DNA from: CAZERD01 sp964515405
GTDB lineage: Bacteria; Campylobacterota_A; Desulfurellia; Desulfurellales; CAZERD01
Length of the DNA stretch: 26,658 nucleotides
Reading direction: 5' to 3'
NCBI GenBank assembly: GCA_964515405.1
Contig: CAZERD010000017.1
Location: 1-26,658 of the forward strand
A model generated the notes under the pieces. That model was given only the letters and a program-made list of their open reading frames with translations, did no database searches and was not told where the DNA came from. The position numbers and the translations under genes were made by a program. Below, one piece after another: positions 7,345 through 15,478 of this stretch (position 1 is the stretch's first letter; each line of letters starts with the position of its first letter).

Positions 7345-9516
7345 ATGGACAAAAAAACATTAAAACGTTACGGACTTGAAGAGGAGGAATATTTTTTTCT
7401 TAAAGAGCGGCTAGGCAGAGAACCATCGAACATAGAACTCACAGTAGCTGGAGCTCTCTGGAGTGAACACTGTAGCTACAAGTCCTCAAAACTCTACCTC
7501 AAAAGATTCCCCACCTCAGGCAAGAGAGTGATAATAGGCCCTGGTGAGAACGCCGGTGTTATCCACATACACGATGATTACGTTGCAGTTTTCAAGATGG
7601 AGTCTCATAACCATCCATCTTACATAGAACCATATCAGGGTGCCGCCACCGGTGTTGGCGGGATCTTGAGGGATGTATTTACCATGGGAGCAAGACCATC
7701 AGCAATACTTGATGCCCTGTTCTTCGGTCTGGACTCCAGGACAAAATTCCTCGTCGATGGCGTTGTTAGAGGAATAGGAGACTACGGGAACTGCGTCGGA
7801 ATCCCCACGGTAGGTGGTATGACCTTCTTTGATACGTCGTACAACTCTAACATCTTAGTAAATGCAATGTGTATCGGGATAGGAAGAAAAGACAAAATAT
7901 TCACTGGGTCTGCCAAAACTCCTGGTAACCCTGTCTTCTATGTTGGCTCAACAACAGGAGCAGACGGTATACACGGGGCCACCATGGCTTCTTCATCACT
8001 GAGCAAAAACTACGAAGAAGAAAGACCAGCCGTACAAGTAGGAGACCCATTCATGGAAAAACTCCTCATGGAAGCCTGCCTCGAGGCCATGGAAAGGGGC
8101 CTCATTGAAGGAATCCAAGACATGGGTGCAGCAGGTTTAACATCATCAGCCTTTGAAATGGCAAACAGGGGTAATTCTGGATTGAAGCTATACTTAGACA
8201 AAATACCAACCAGACAACAATTAACACCCACAGAGATACTTCTCTCAGAATCCCAAGAAAGAATGCTTATAATAGCTAAAGCCGGGAAGGAAAATGAACT
8301 GATAGGAATATTCAAAAAGTGGAATCTAAACGTGGAAAATATAGGAGAAGTTACAGAAACACCGTACATAGAGCTACTGTGGCATGGTGAAACAATAGGG
8401 AAAATAAACGTCCCAATAATGGTCAGAGCAGCCCCCGCGTACGAAAGGGAAAAAAGAAAACCAGATTACGTAGACAGGAATCTTACATTCAACATAGATA
8501 CATTACCGCAACCCAAAAACCTAAAAGAAACCATCCTTAAACTAGTAGAATCCCCTCTCTCATCTGACAAGAGATTTATATATGAACAGTACGATTCTAC
8601 TGTGCAAACAAACACGCTCCTCATGCCCCCAAATGACTCTGCCGTGATAAGAATAAAGGGGACAGAATGGGGTATAGCCATTACCACGGATGTTAATCCA
8701 CGCTTTGTATTCCTCGATCCCCATAAGGGCACCCAGCTTGCATTCCTAGAAAGCTTCAGAAATATAATATCAGTGGGGGCAGAACCCATAGCCATAACCG
8801 ATTGCTTGAATTTCGGGAACCCTAAAAACCCCGAGGTAATGTGGCAATTCGACAGATCCACCATGGGACTCGCAGAAGCATGCCTCAGAATGGATATACC
8901 CGTGGTTAGCGGCAATGTCAGCTTCTACAACGAAAATAACGGTAAAAACATAATGCCAACACCAACCATAGGCATGATAGGTGTAATAAAAAACCCACAG
9001 CAATGCATACCATCATCGTTCCAGGGAAATAACCATCGGATAGTCATGCTAGGAGAGATAAAATGCGGAGAGATAGGCGGAGGGCTCTATATGAACGTCA
9101 TTCATAGCATTACAAAGGGGAAACCCCCAGAGCCAGACTTTGAAACACATGAAAGACTCAAACACTTCATGATTGAAGCGCGGGAAAGAGAACTCATTCT
9201 CTCCTCTCACGATGTTTCAGACGGAGGAATAGCCTTATGTCTCGCAGAGATGTGCCTCTGGTCCGGGATAGGGGCTGACGTACACATCCACTACAAATGC
9301 AGAGATGATTTCTATCTGTTTTCAGAAACCTCAGGGGTAATAATTGCTGAAACTGAAAAACTGTCCGAAGTTAACAATCTCGCTCACGCTCACAGAATAC
9401 CAATAGCGGAAATAGGTTTAACAGGAGGCGATTGTCTGAACATAAACGGCCTATCCATAAAAATAAAAGAGCTCAAAACAGCCAACGAGTCTTTCCTGAA
9501 AAAGATTTTCCCATAA
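7345..9516 (+). CDS. purL: Phosphoribosylformylglycinamidine synthase subunit PurL (small type)
   Basis: PurL converts FGAR to FGAM in purine synthesis using ammonia delivered by PurQ, with PurS as the bridging subunit. At 723 residues this is the small PurL, so separate purQ and purS genes must exist elsewhere; neither is in the window. Visible marks: WSEHCSYKSSK with His42, IGPGENAG at 64-71, ESHNHPS at 86-92, GAATGVGGILRD at 99-110, and a second half with ITDCLNFGNP and SHDVSDGGIA typical of the duplicated PurM-like fold. Only an AAAGGA at 7325-7330, 14 bases upstream, could serve as ribosome site, so coupling to cheY is likely. Its last 44 bases overlap the oppositely oriented glycosyltransferase gene. 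Confidence 0.97.
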   Translation: MDKKTLKRYGLEEEEYFFLKERLGREPSNIELTVAGALWSEHCSYKSSKLYLKRFPTSGKRVIIGPGENAGVIHIHDDYVAVFKMESHNHPSYIEPYQGAATGVGGILRDVFTMGARPSAILDALFFGLDSRTKFLVDGVVRGIGDYGNCVGIPTVGGMTFFDTSYNSNILVNAMCIGIGRKDKIFTGSAKTPGNPVFYVGSTTGADGIHGATMASSSLSKNYEEERPAVQVGDPFMEKLLMEACLEAMERGLIEGIQDMGAAGLTSSAFEMANRGNSGLKLYLDKIPTRQQLTPTEILLSESQERMLIIAKAGKENELIGIFKKWNLNVENIGEVTETPYIELLWHGETIGKINVPIMVRAAPAYEREKRKPDYVDRNLTFNIDTLPQPKNLKETILKLVESPLSSDKRFIYEQYDSTVQTNTLLMPPNDSAVIRIKGTEWGIAITTDVNPRFVFLDPHKGTQLAFLESFRNIISVGAEPIAITDCLNFGNPKNPEVMWQFDRSTMGLAEACLRMDIPVVSGNVSFYNENNGKNIMPTPTIGMIGVIKNPQQCIPSSFQGNNHRIVMLGEIKCGEIGGGLYMNVIHSITKGKPPEPDFETHERLKHFMIEARERELILSSHDVSDGGIALCLAEMCLWSGIGADVHIHYKCRDDFYLFSETSGVIIAETEKLSEVNNLAHAHRIPIAEIGLTGGDCLNINGLSIKIKELKTANESFLKKIFP

Positions 9517-10537
9517 TAATCTCCTTGTAAAGCCAGGCATACCTATCACCCATCCTGGACGGCAGAAATTTACTCCTATCAAAACATATCTTCTTTCCAG
9601 ACCTATCTTCAGAGAGGAGAACTTCTATCGCATCTTTCAATGCCTCAACGTTTCCTGGAGGTACCACAATACCGTTTTTACCTATGATATCCCTGGCCCC
9701 CCCAACATCCGTAGCGACGACAGGCACTCCACACGCGAGGGATTCCTTTATCACAGCAGGCGACCCCTCTCCAAAAATAGAAGAAACCACACACACGTCA
9801 GAAGCAACATACACATACCTTGGATCCTCAACAAAACCAAGGAAATGGACTCTGTTACTCACACCAAGCGAGTAGGACAGTTCCCTAACAGGGTTTAAAT
9901 CTCCCGAACCGGCAATCAACAATTCAACCCCCCTAATCCTACTCATGGCCCTTACAAGGATTCCAAACCCTTTCATTTTCTCCACCTTACCCACCCCGCA
10001 AATATATCTTTTCCCTTCATCTAACCCAAGGTATTTGATAGCATCACCCCTTTCAGGACAGTTCCAAAATCTCCTATCCAGAGCGCTCTCTATCCAACAC
10101 AGACGATCCCTTCCCAGGAAGGAAAGCTCATCAATCATAGAACGAGAGACAACAACCACTTTATCCATAAGGGAGTACTTGACCCTGCTTACAGGATTCC
10201 TCACAGGAATAGAGACCCTGCGCGTAGCCACTACTCCCCGCACAAAGGGCTTCAAGAGAACAGCATAGTTGGCTGCAAGCCCAGTGTGAGCATGTACTAT
10301 ATCTATGCTGAACCTTTTCACCAACCTAACTAAAACGTCAATGCACTCATCAAAGTGTCCAAAATCCAAGTAGACTGCGCCCTTACCGAAAAAGCGCCTC
10401 AGTTCTTCCGATTCCCTAACAACAACGAGCGACTCAAACTCAGTAGGATCCAAATTATCAACAAGATAACGAAGTTGTCTTTCCCCTCCCCCCAGTTTGC
10501 GCTCCGTATCTATGTGGAGTACTCTATATCTTGCCAT
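9473..10537 (-). CDS. Glycosyltransferase family 4 (GT-B)
   Basis: This 354-residue GT-B glycosyltransferase probably adds a sugar to lipopolysaccharide core or a related glycan at the inner membrane face. The N-terminal domain begins VLHIDTERKLGGGERQL, a typical acceptor-side glycine loop. The C-terminal Glycos_transf_1 domain holds GVGKVEKMKG and the E-x7-E motif FGEGSPAVIKE (Glu257, Glu265), followed by GVPVVATDVGGARDII. No signal peptide or membrane span is seen. The start is taken as the ATG at 10537, which overlaps the deacetylase stop by 14 bases; a TTG at 10561 would add eight unconserved residues. It is the last gene of a four-gene minus-strand operon and its stop lies inside purL's 3' end. 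Donor and acceptor cannot be read from the sequence. Confidence 0.9.
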   Translation of the reverse strand: MARYRVLHIDTERKLGGGERQLRYLVDNLDPTEFESLVVVRESEELRRFFGKGAVYLDFGHFDECIDVLVRLVKRFSIDIVHAHTGLAANYAVLLKPFVRGVVATRRVSIPVRNPVSRVKYSLMDKVVVVSRSMIDELSFLGRDRLCWIESALDRRFWNCPERGDAIKYLGLDEGKRYICGVGKVEKMKGFGILVRAMSRIRGVELLIAGSGDLNPVRELSYSLGVSNRVHFLGFVEDPRYVYVASDVCVVSSIFGEGSPAVIKESLACGVPVVATDVGGARDIIGKNGIVVPPGNVEALKDAIEVLLSEDRSGKKICFDRSKFLPSRMGDRYAWLYKEIIMGKSFSGKTRWLF

Positions 10538-11627
10538 GCAATTTTGAATAAGCGTCTGCAAAAAGTTTGTTTGAATAAATCCTAATTCTTCTCCTAAACC
10601 ATCCCAAATCCTTTTTCCACACTTTGAATCTCCTTATCTCTAAACAGCTCCCCCCAGGGGCATTCGAACCCGCCTTTGTAGTAAACATATACCTAAAACC
10701 CACCTCCCGTGCCAACGAAAGAGAAACATCCGAATACGCACCCCACGGCCAAGCAAAGCTATCACACTGTTTTCTCAGTTCATGAGAGACCTCACCCTTC
10801 ACAACCTCAAGTTCCATCCGAATCCTTGCTTTCATTTCCTCATCACTTTCAAACCTACCTATAGAACCATGCTCTTCTATGTAGTTCTCAAGTATACGAT
10901 TTAGCTCCGCCTCCCACCCGTTTCTCTCAAAGAACGAGAGGTAGCCATGCTCCACCACAAACTCAGCAAGCTTATTATTCAGCTCAGTGTCCGGAATAAA
11001 CTCCTTGGAAGAAAGCTCCGGAGACCTATCAAAATCAAGCGTACCATACCTGCTGTCACCCCTTACTTCACACCAGGCAGAGTTGCGGCGTTTGGGCCTG
11101 TTAAAACCTACAACCCTATTTGAGGAATACACTTTTCTATGTCTCTTAGAATGAGGCTCAACATCAAACACCCCACTTCTTTCCATTTCCTTAACTTCAG
11201 CCCAGCACAATCTTCTTTCCGTTTTAACAGGATAACCATCAACATCTACATACACAGACTCGCACACAGGCAATCTATCAGCAGTAATTCTGCCTTTCCA
11301 GTAATCCTCAAGGTTTAAACCCAGAAATTCGTCTTCCTCAACCGTCCATGTCACAAGAAAAAGTACGGCTCGGAATCCGTACCTCTTCAAGAGGGGGTAA
11401 GCATATACCCATGTATCCAAATACCCATCGTCAAACGTTATCACCACAGCTTTCCTAAAGTTACGTCTTCCAGTTATCATGAACTCGCAAAGTTCCTCCG
11501 GCAAAATAGAAACATAACCCTCATCTTTGAGGAACCTCAGGTGTTCTTCAAACAGCTCAGGTGGAATGGAAAGGACATCGTCATCACGGTTAATATGGTG
11601 ATAAAGTAACACAGGTACACTAATCAT
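10524..11627 (-). CDS. Polysaccharide deacetylase (NodB/CE4-like)
   Basis: This 367-residue NodB-fold protein is likely a metal-dependent de-N-acetylase (or related carbohydrate-modifying enzyme) acting on a surface glycan. Motif 1 is TFDDGY (Asp66, Asp67), motif 2 is HSKRH with zinc ligands His159 and His163, and motif 3 appears as WPWGAYSD (293-300) in place of R-x-P-x-G. It starts VPVLLYHHI, the usual opening of this clan. Compared with the minimal fold of about 200 residues it has two insertions: about 95-140, and a long stretch after motif 2 at about 165-280. No signal peptide is evident, which suggests cytoplasmic action on a precursor. The start at 11627 has GGAGGG 4 bases upstream; a TTG at 11639 is rejected. 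It overlaps both neighbours. Confidence 0.87.
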   Translation of the reverse strand: MISVPVLLYHHINRDDDVLSIPPELFEEHLRFLKDEGYVSILPEELCEFMITGRRNFRKAVVITFDDGYLDTWVYAYPLLKRYGFRAVLFLVTWTVEEDEFLGLNLEDYWKGRITADRLPVCESVYVDVDGYPVKTERRLCWAEVKEMERSGVFDVEPHSKRHRKVYSSNRVVGFNRPKRRNSAWCEVRGDSRYGTLDFDRSPELSSKEFIPDTELNNKLAEFVVEHGYLSFFERNGWEAELNRILENYIEEHGSIGRFESDEEMKARIRMELEVVKGEVSHELRKQCDSFAWPWGAYSDVSLSLAREVGFRYMFTTKAGSNAPGGSCLEIRRFKVWKKDLGWFRRRIRIYSNKLFADAYSKLHGKI

Positions 11628-12588
11628 ATGTCCCTCCAAGAACCTTTTTCACAGAGGCCACCACTTCATCCACTCCTATCCCGTTCATACACTCATGCGT
11701 ACCAATTTTACACATATTGCTACCATGTAGAGAACAAGGCCTACAGGAAACTTCTCTCTCAAGCACCACGGAAAAACCACGCGGATAGAAACCAAACTCC
11801 CTCACCGTGGGACCAAATAGAGCAACCACCGGAACTCCCAGTGCAACGGCCATATGCATAGCTGCAGAATCGTTCGACACAACCACATCACAGGTCTTCA
11901 CCATGGAAAACGCTTCCCTCAGGGAACAGCCCATGAAATTAAACACATTACCACGACCCTTGGCAAGATCTTCGCCAACCTGATACTCTGCCCTCGAACC
12001 AAAAAGAAAAACACTCCCCCACAAAACTTTATCTATCAATAGAGCAAACCTTTCAAGTCCCCATTCTTTGGTCTTCCACTTAGCGCACGGAGCAATTCCA
12101 ATAACAGGTTTCTTATAACCCACTGCAGGTTTAGCATTGTACAGCTTGGGCACAACACGGGCTGATACCTCACCATCAAGCAGGGAAATTTGATCCTCTA
12201 TATTATCACTCGTGGTTCTTCTTCCAGTCACAATGCTCAATAATGGAACTCTCCACACCAAGTTCCTTCTGTATAAAGAGTGCTTATTTACCCTCTTCAC
12301 TATACGAGGTGAAATAAGAAAGCTAACCAAATAACTCCTTAGATTTACCTGAAGGTCAAACAGTATATCCACATGCCGAGGGAGTTTTTTCCTGAGCTCA
12401 AACAGAGACTCTCTCCCATCAATAGTCACAATCCTATCAACATATGGCTGACCATTAACAACATCAGAGAACTCTTTTTTCGTAAGAAATACAATCTCTT
12501 CAGACGGCAGCGCCTTCCTCAGTTCGTTGAGAAAAGCTGTACACTGTAGCACATCTCCTAGAGAAGAAAAACGAACAACAACAATCAC
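11620..12588 (-). CDS. Glycosyltransferase family 9 (heptosyltransferase-like), copy 2
   Basis: This 322-residue GT9 enzyme probably transfers heptose or a similar sugar in lipopolysaccharide core assembly. The N-terminal loop VRFSSLGDVLQ places the likely catalytic base at Asp12, equivalent to WaaC Asp13. The donor-binding half shows GIAPCAKWKTKEW and VVSNDSAAMHMAVALGVPVV. The tail has the Cys pattern SCRPCSLHG...C...HECM found in many WaaF-like proteins. It starts with GTG in a GTGA overlap with the preceding GT9 stop, and ends 8 bases inside the deacetylase gene. It shares its layout and the Cys-rich tail (ending IGVDEV) with the gene upstream, so the two are paralogs. The precise sugar is not determinable. 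Confidence 0.9.
   Translation of the reverse strand: MIVVVRFSSLGDVLQCTAFLNELRKALPSEEIVFLTKKEFSDVVNGQPYVDRIVTIDGRESLFELRKKLPRHVDILFDLQVNLRSYLVSFLISPRIVKRVNKHSLYRRNLVWRVPLLSIVTGRRTTSDNIEDQISLLDGEVSARVVPKLYNAKPAVGYKKPVIGIAPCAKWKTKEWGLERFALLIDKVLWGSVFLFGSRAEYQVGEDLAKGRGNVFNFMGCSLREAFSMVKTCDVVVSNDSAAMHMAVALGVPVVALFGPTVREFGFYPRGFSVVLEREVSCRPCSLHGSNMCKIGTHECMNGIGVDEVVASVKKVLGGTYD
11632..11637 (-). promoter_or_regulatory. Shine-Dalgarno GGAGGG deciding the deacetylase start
   Basis: On the minus strand GGAGGG ends 4 bases before the ATG at 11627, inside the upstream glycosyltransferase gene. It supports the inner ATG over the TTG at 11639, which is too far upstream to use it. Confidence 0.65.
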
Positions 12589-13601
12589 GATAGCATCTCT
12601 AAGGAAGCCCTATAAACCTCATCCACACCAATATCCATCATGCACCTGAAGTGTCCTTTCCTACAATACATACCTCCATGCTTCCCACAGGGCCTACAAG
12701 AGAGCCCCTTTACTTCAAGTATCCTATGTCTATCACTCAAAGGTGTAAAGCCGAACTCAGGCAACGTAGGGCCAAAAATTTCCACTGTTGGTGTATTAAA
12801 AGCACTGGCTATATGAATTGGTGCAGAGTCATTTGAGATAAGCAGGTCAGCGGCATCAATTATCGCAAACAACTCTTTAAGGGTTGTATTACCGCCTACA
12901 TTTACAATATTCCTCTTCCCATCCCGAATAAATTCCATAAGCTCGGAATCCTTATCTTTGCCTATCAACACAACAAAGTATCCATCACCCGCCAATCTCT
13001 TGGCAAGCTCCCTAAACCTCTCCTTGGGCCATCTCTTTGTAGGCCATGTTGATGTTGGGTTAACAACCACTATTTTATCCGAGTTCCTTATACCATACGC
13101 TTCTTTCAACCCATGAATCACTCCCTCGTCTGATCTGGAATAGTACAGTTTTATCTTCCTCACCTTTCTGTCAAAACCCAAGGGTTCAACAAGGGAGAGA
13201 TTTCTATCCACCTCATGCACTCTATCCTTTCTCTTAACAGTATCAGTGTACAATACGCTCAGATCAGCATTCCTGAAGCCTATCCTTCTCTCAGAACCGC
13301 TAAGATATGCAAGGAGAGCACTCCTGAAACTTCTATGAGGAGATATAATTACATCAAAATTCACCGCCCTCAGGCTTTTAACCTTACGAAAAAAGTCAAA
13401 TATCGTATTTTCACTCCTGCTCTTATCATAGGTGATAATATAATCAACAAGATTGTTTTGTGAAAATACAGGCTCATTGTCCGGTGTTATCAAAACACCT
13501 ATCTCTGAGGAAGGATCATTGACCTTCAAGGTTTCAACAAGCGGTTCCACCAGTATCGTATCGCCAAGAAAGGCCGTCTGGATAATCAGATATCTCCCCA
13601 T
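12585..13601 (-). CDS. Glycosyltransferase family 9 (heptosyltransferase-like), copy 1
   Basis: This GT9 enzyme of 338 residues (from the ATG at 13601; a TTG at 13607 would add two) probably acts in lipopolysaccharide inner core assembly. The start region IIQTAFLGDTILVEPL gives catalytic Asp14. The C-terminal half shows VVNPTSTWPTKRWP for donor binding and LLISNDSAPIHIASAF, then LSCRPCGKHGGMYC and HFRCMMDIGVDEV, the same Cys-rich tail as the next gene. It leads the four-gene minus-strand glycan operon and lies 69 bases downstream of glpD. A promoter-like sequence sits just upstream. No membrane segment is seen, as expected for cytoplasmic GT9 enzymes. Confidence 0.9.
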   Translation of the reverse strand: MGRYLIIQTAFLGDTILVEPLVETLKVNDPSSEIGVLITPDNEPVFSQNNLVDYIITYDKSRSENTIFDFFRKVKSLRAVNFDVIISPHRSFRSALLAYLSGSERRIGFRNADLSVLYTDTVKRKDRVHEVDRNLSLVEPLGFDRKVRKIKLYYSRSDEGVIHGLKEAYGIRNSDKIVVVNPTSTWPTKRWPKERFRELAKRLAGDGYFVVLIGKDKDSELMEFIRDGKRNIVNVGGNTTLKELFAIIDAADLLISNDSAPIHIASAFNTPTVEIFGPTLPEFGFTPLSDRHRILEVKGLSCRPCGKHGGMYCRKGHFRCMMDIGVDEVYRASLEMLS

Positions 13602-13612
13602 ACTCAAGGATT

Positions 13613-13640
13613 ATCATACACAATATTGCTTTTCTTTCAA
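13613..13640 (-). promoter_or_regulatory. Possible sigma70-type promoter for the GT9 operon
   Basis: On the minus strand TTGAAA (13640-13635) is separated by 16 bases from TATGAT (13618-13613). Matches to consensus are good, but the predicted transcription start falls near 13606, only about 5 bases before the ATG, giving an almost leaderless message. A strong ribosome site is indeed lacking. The alternative is read-through from glpD. Confidence 0.3.
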
Positions 13641-13670
13641 CTATTATTAAGTCAACACTGTTATAAGAAA

Positions 13671-15284
13671 CTAAGGACAACATTCAAGCCTACTCACAGT
13701 CTCTTGGTAGGCTTTCCTCCTCTCTTCTTCCCCCCATTCCATCTCTTTGGCAAACAAATGAGACACCCTATCCGAAATCTCCACGGCTCGCTCCGTATCA
13801 AGGAAACCCAACCTTATTCTCCTCAGCAAAAAATCTACAGGCTTTTGGGCCATCTCATTTCTCACAGAGTATATCACATCGGCCTCAGTATACGGAAAAT
13901 CTGGATGCAACCTCTCTCCATAACCATCAACGACAAGCCCCGCAACAATCTCAGCTCTGTCACCGTAGGCTACTGAAAGATGCTTGGCTATATCCAAGGG
14001 TATGGAGTATCTATCCTGCAACTCCCTATAGAGACCACCCCTATAATGCTCTGCTCCATGGAGCCTTATGGATGGAGTGACACACACTCTCTCCGGAACA
14101 ACTGGAAACACCTCCACCACTTTATCCACAACATCCTCAGCCATTTTCCTGTAAGAGGTCCACTTACCACCAGCAATAACAACAAGTCCTGAGGGTGTAA
14201 CTCTGATTACGTGCTCCCTGGAAATTCCAGCCGTTGATGTAGCCCTCTCTTCCACGACCAAAGGACGTATTCCAGCCCATTTTGACCTTATCTCGTCCTT
14301 ACAGGGGGTTTTTAAATAATACCTATCCATATGCTCAAGTAGATAATCCACATCTCCATCAGGAACCCTGGGGTGTTCCTCAACCTCCACCTCAACATCT
14401 GTGGTGCCCAAAAGCACCCTATCCTGCCAGGGTAACATAAACAACAACCTGCCATCACTCGTCTTAGGTATGAGCAAACCCATCCCCGGTGGGGTATATA
14501 TAGGATCCATTACCACATGCGTTCCCAGAGAAGGTTTTATCATAGACTCAGAGAAAGCATCATCCATCTTTAATATCCTGTCAGTAAATATACCCGTAGC
14601 ACTGACAACCACAGATGCCCTAACATCAAACTGCTCCTTTGTTATATTATCCCTCACCACAATCCCCTTTACCCTACCGCTGCTCTTAATGAGCTCCACA
14701 AGCTCTGTATAATTACAACACACAGCTCCCCGCTTGATTGCGCTCATAATAATAGCTATGTTCATCCTGGCATCGTCAAAAGAACCATCATAATAAAGTA
14801 TCCCCCCTTTTATCTCCCTTCTCAACAGTGGGAAAAAACTTAATACATCCCTCCTACTGACGAGTCTTGTCGGGCTCAAACGTGACCTACCCGCCATCAC
14901 ATCGTATGCCTTTAATCCAGCCAAATAATATAGTCTCTCCACATCAGAGTAAAAAGGGAGCACTATCGCAAGGGATCGGGCAAGATACGGTGCCTGATTC
15001 AGCAGTATCTTCCTCTCCCTGAGGGCTTCATACACAAGGCGAAACTGAGAACCATCCATACGTTTAAACGCCGCTTCCAGATACCTGACGCCACCATGGA
15101 TGAGCTTCGTTGAGCGAGAGGATGTCTCACTGGCAAAATCATCCTTCTCCACAAGTGCCACCCTCAATCCCCTTGTAACAGCATCCAAAGCAATACCTGC
15201 ACCTGTAGCGCCACCACCGATTACCACAACATCAAAATACCCCTCTTTTAACTTATCTATCTGCCTTGACCTCTCAACATCCAT
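13671..15284 (-). CDS. glpD: FAD-dependent glycerol-3-phosphate dehydrogenase
   Basis: GlpD oxidises glycerol-3-phosphate to dihydroxyacetone phosphate at the inner membrane and passes electrons to quinone. The protein has 537 residues, slightly longer than E. coli GlpD. The FAD-binding Rossmann motif VVVIGGGATGAGIALDA is at 19-35, followed by EKDDFASETSSRSTKLIHGG (46-65), the family signature. Further marks are LLIPKTSDGRLLFMLPW, the DVEVEVEE segment, and VIAGGKWTSYRKMAEDVVD near the end of the DAO domain. The C-terminal helical domain follows. AGAGGAG 6 bases before the ATG supports the start. No glpK or glpF is adjacent. It is divergent from the neuB-like cluster across 194 bases that contain inverted repeats. 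A role in phospholipid glycerol turnover or glycerol use is likely. Confidence 0.95.
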   Translation of the reverse strand: MDVERSRQIDKLKEGYFDVVVIGGGATGAGIALDAVTRGLRVALVEKDDFASETSSRSTKLIHGGVRYLEAAFKRMDGSQFRLVYEALRERKILLNQAPYLARSLAIVLPFYSDVERLYYLAGLKAYDVMAGRSRLSPTRLVSRRDVLSFFPLLRREIKGGILYYDGSFDDARMNIAIIMSAIKRGAVCCNYTELVELIKSSGRVKGIVVRDNITKEQFDVRASVVVSATGIFTDRILKMDDAFSESMIKPSLGTHVVMDPIYTPPGMGLLIPKTSDGRLLFMLPWQDRVLLGTTDVEVEVEEHPRVPDGDVDYLLEHMDRYYLKTPCKDEIRSKWAGIRPLVVEERATSTAGISREHVIRVTPSGLVVIAGGKWTSYRKMAEDVVDKVVEVFPVVPERVCVTPSIRLHGAEHYRGGLYRELQDRYSIPLDIAKHLSVAYGDRAEIVAGLVVDGYGERLHPDFPYTEADVIYSVRNEMAQKPVDFLLRRIRLGFLDTERAVEISDRVSHLFAKEMEWGEEERRKAYQETVSRLECCP

Positions 15285-15300
15285 AATCTACTCCTCTTTC

Positions 15301-15315
15301 CGGGCTACAGCCCCG
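15301..15315 (-). repeat. Short G/C-rich inverted repeat in the glpD leader
   Basis: GGGCT-AC-AGCCC (15302-15313) is a perfect 5-base inverted repeat, with an alternative pairing CGGG/CCCG over 15301-15315. It lies just upstream of the glpD ribosome-binding site, so it could form a small leader hairpin or be an operator half. Confidence 0.4.
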
Positions 15316-15354
15316 TATAGTATCAAAGATGCTTATCCTATCTCCAAGGGTAAC

Positions 15355-15366
15355 ATAGGCACCTAT
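15355..15366. repeat. Inverted repeat ATAGG-CA-CCTAT
   Basis: This is a perfect 12-base near-palindrome overlapping the weak glpD promoter candidate. It could be a regulator site but is short enough to occur by chance. Confidence 0.3.
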
Positions 15367-15385
15367 AAAAAACAACAAAAAGTTA

Positions 15386-15406
15386 CTATTACACATATGG
15401 TAATAG
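15386..15406. promoter_or_regulatory. Operator-like inverted repeat CTATTAC-N7-GTAATAG
   Basis: Two perfect 7-base arms, CTATTAC (15386-15392) and GTAATAG (15400-15406), are separated by 7 bases containing CATATG. The arms are 14 bases apart, start to start, which is long enough for a dimeric helix-turn-helix regulator contacting nearby major grooves. It lies about midway between the divergent genes, upstream of the glpD promoter candidate, and could control either side. Confidence 0.45.
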
Positions 15407-15478
15407 CACTGGACCATGTCCCTGCGGATTACTTTTTGCTAACACCATATTAGAAGAAAAACATTAGAAAGGCCTAAA

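Larger units (their letters stand above)
15285..15478. other. Divergent intergenic region glpD / neuB-like cluster
   Basis: This 194-base stretch is the longest non-coding segment in the window and must carry control signals for both directions. It holds the glpD ribosome site (15291-15297, minus strand), three short perfect inverted repeats, and AGAAAGG (15466-15472) before the + strand start at 15479. A weak minus-strand promoter candidate is TTTTTG, 18 bases, TATGTT. No convincing + strand -35/-10 pair was found. Confidence 0.6.

Noticed and set aside
8466..8915. Minus-strand frame of 149 codons inside purL
   Set aside because: It is antisense to conserved PurL motifs, with no ribosome site or family resemblance.
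13626..13976. Plus-strand frame of 116 codons over the glpD 3' end
   Set aside because: It is antisense to conserved GlpD sequence and its translation looks like no protein family.
15440..15453. Possible -10 elements (TAACAC, TATTAG) for a + strand promoter before the neuB-like gene
   Set aside because: No acceptable -35 hexamer lies at 16-18 bases upstream of either.
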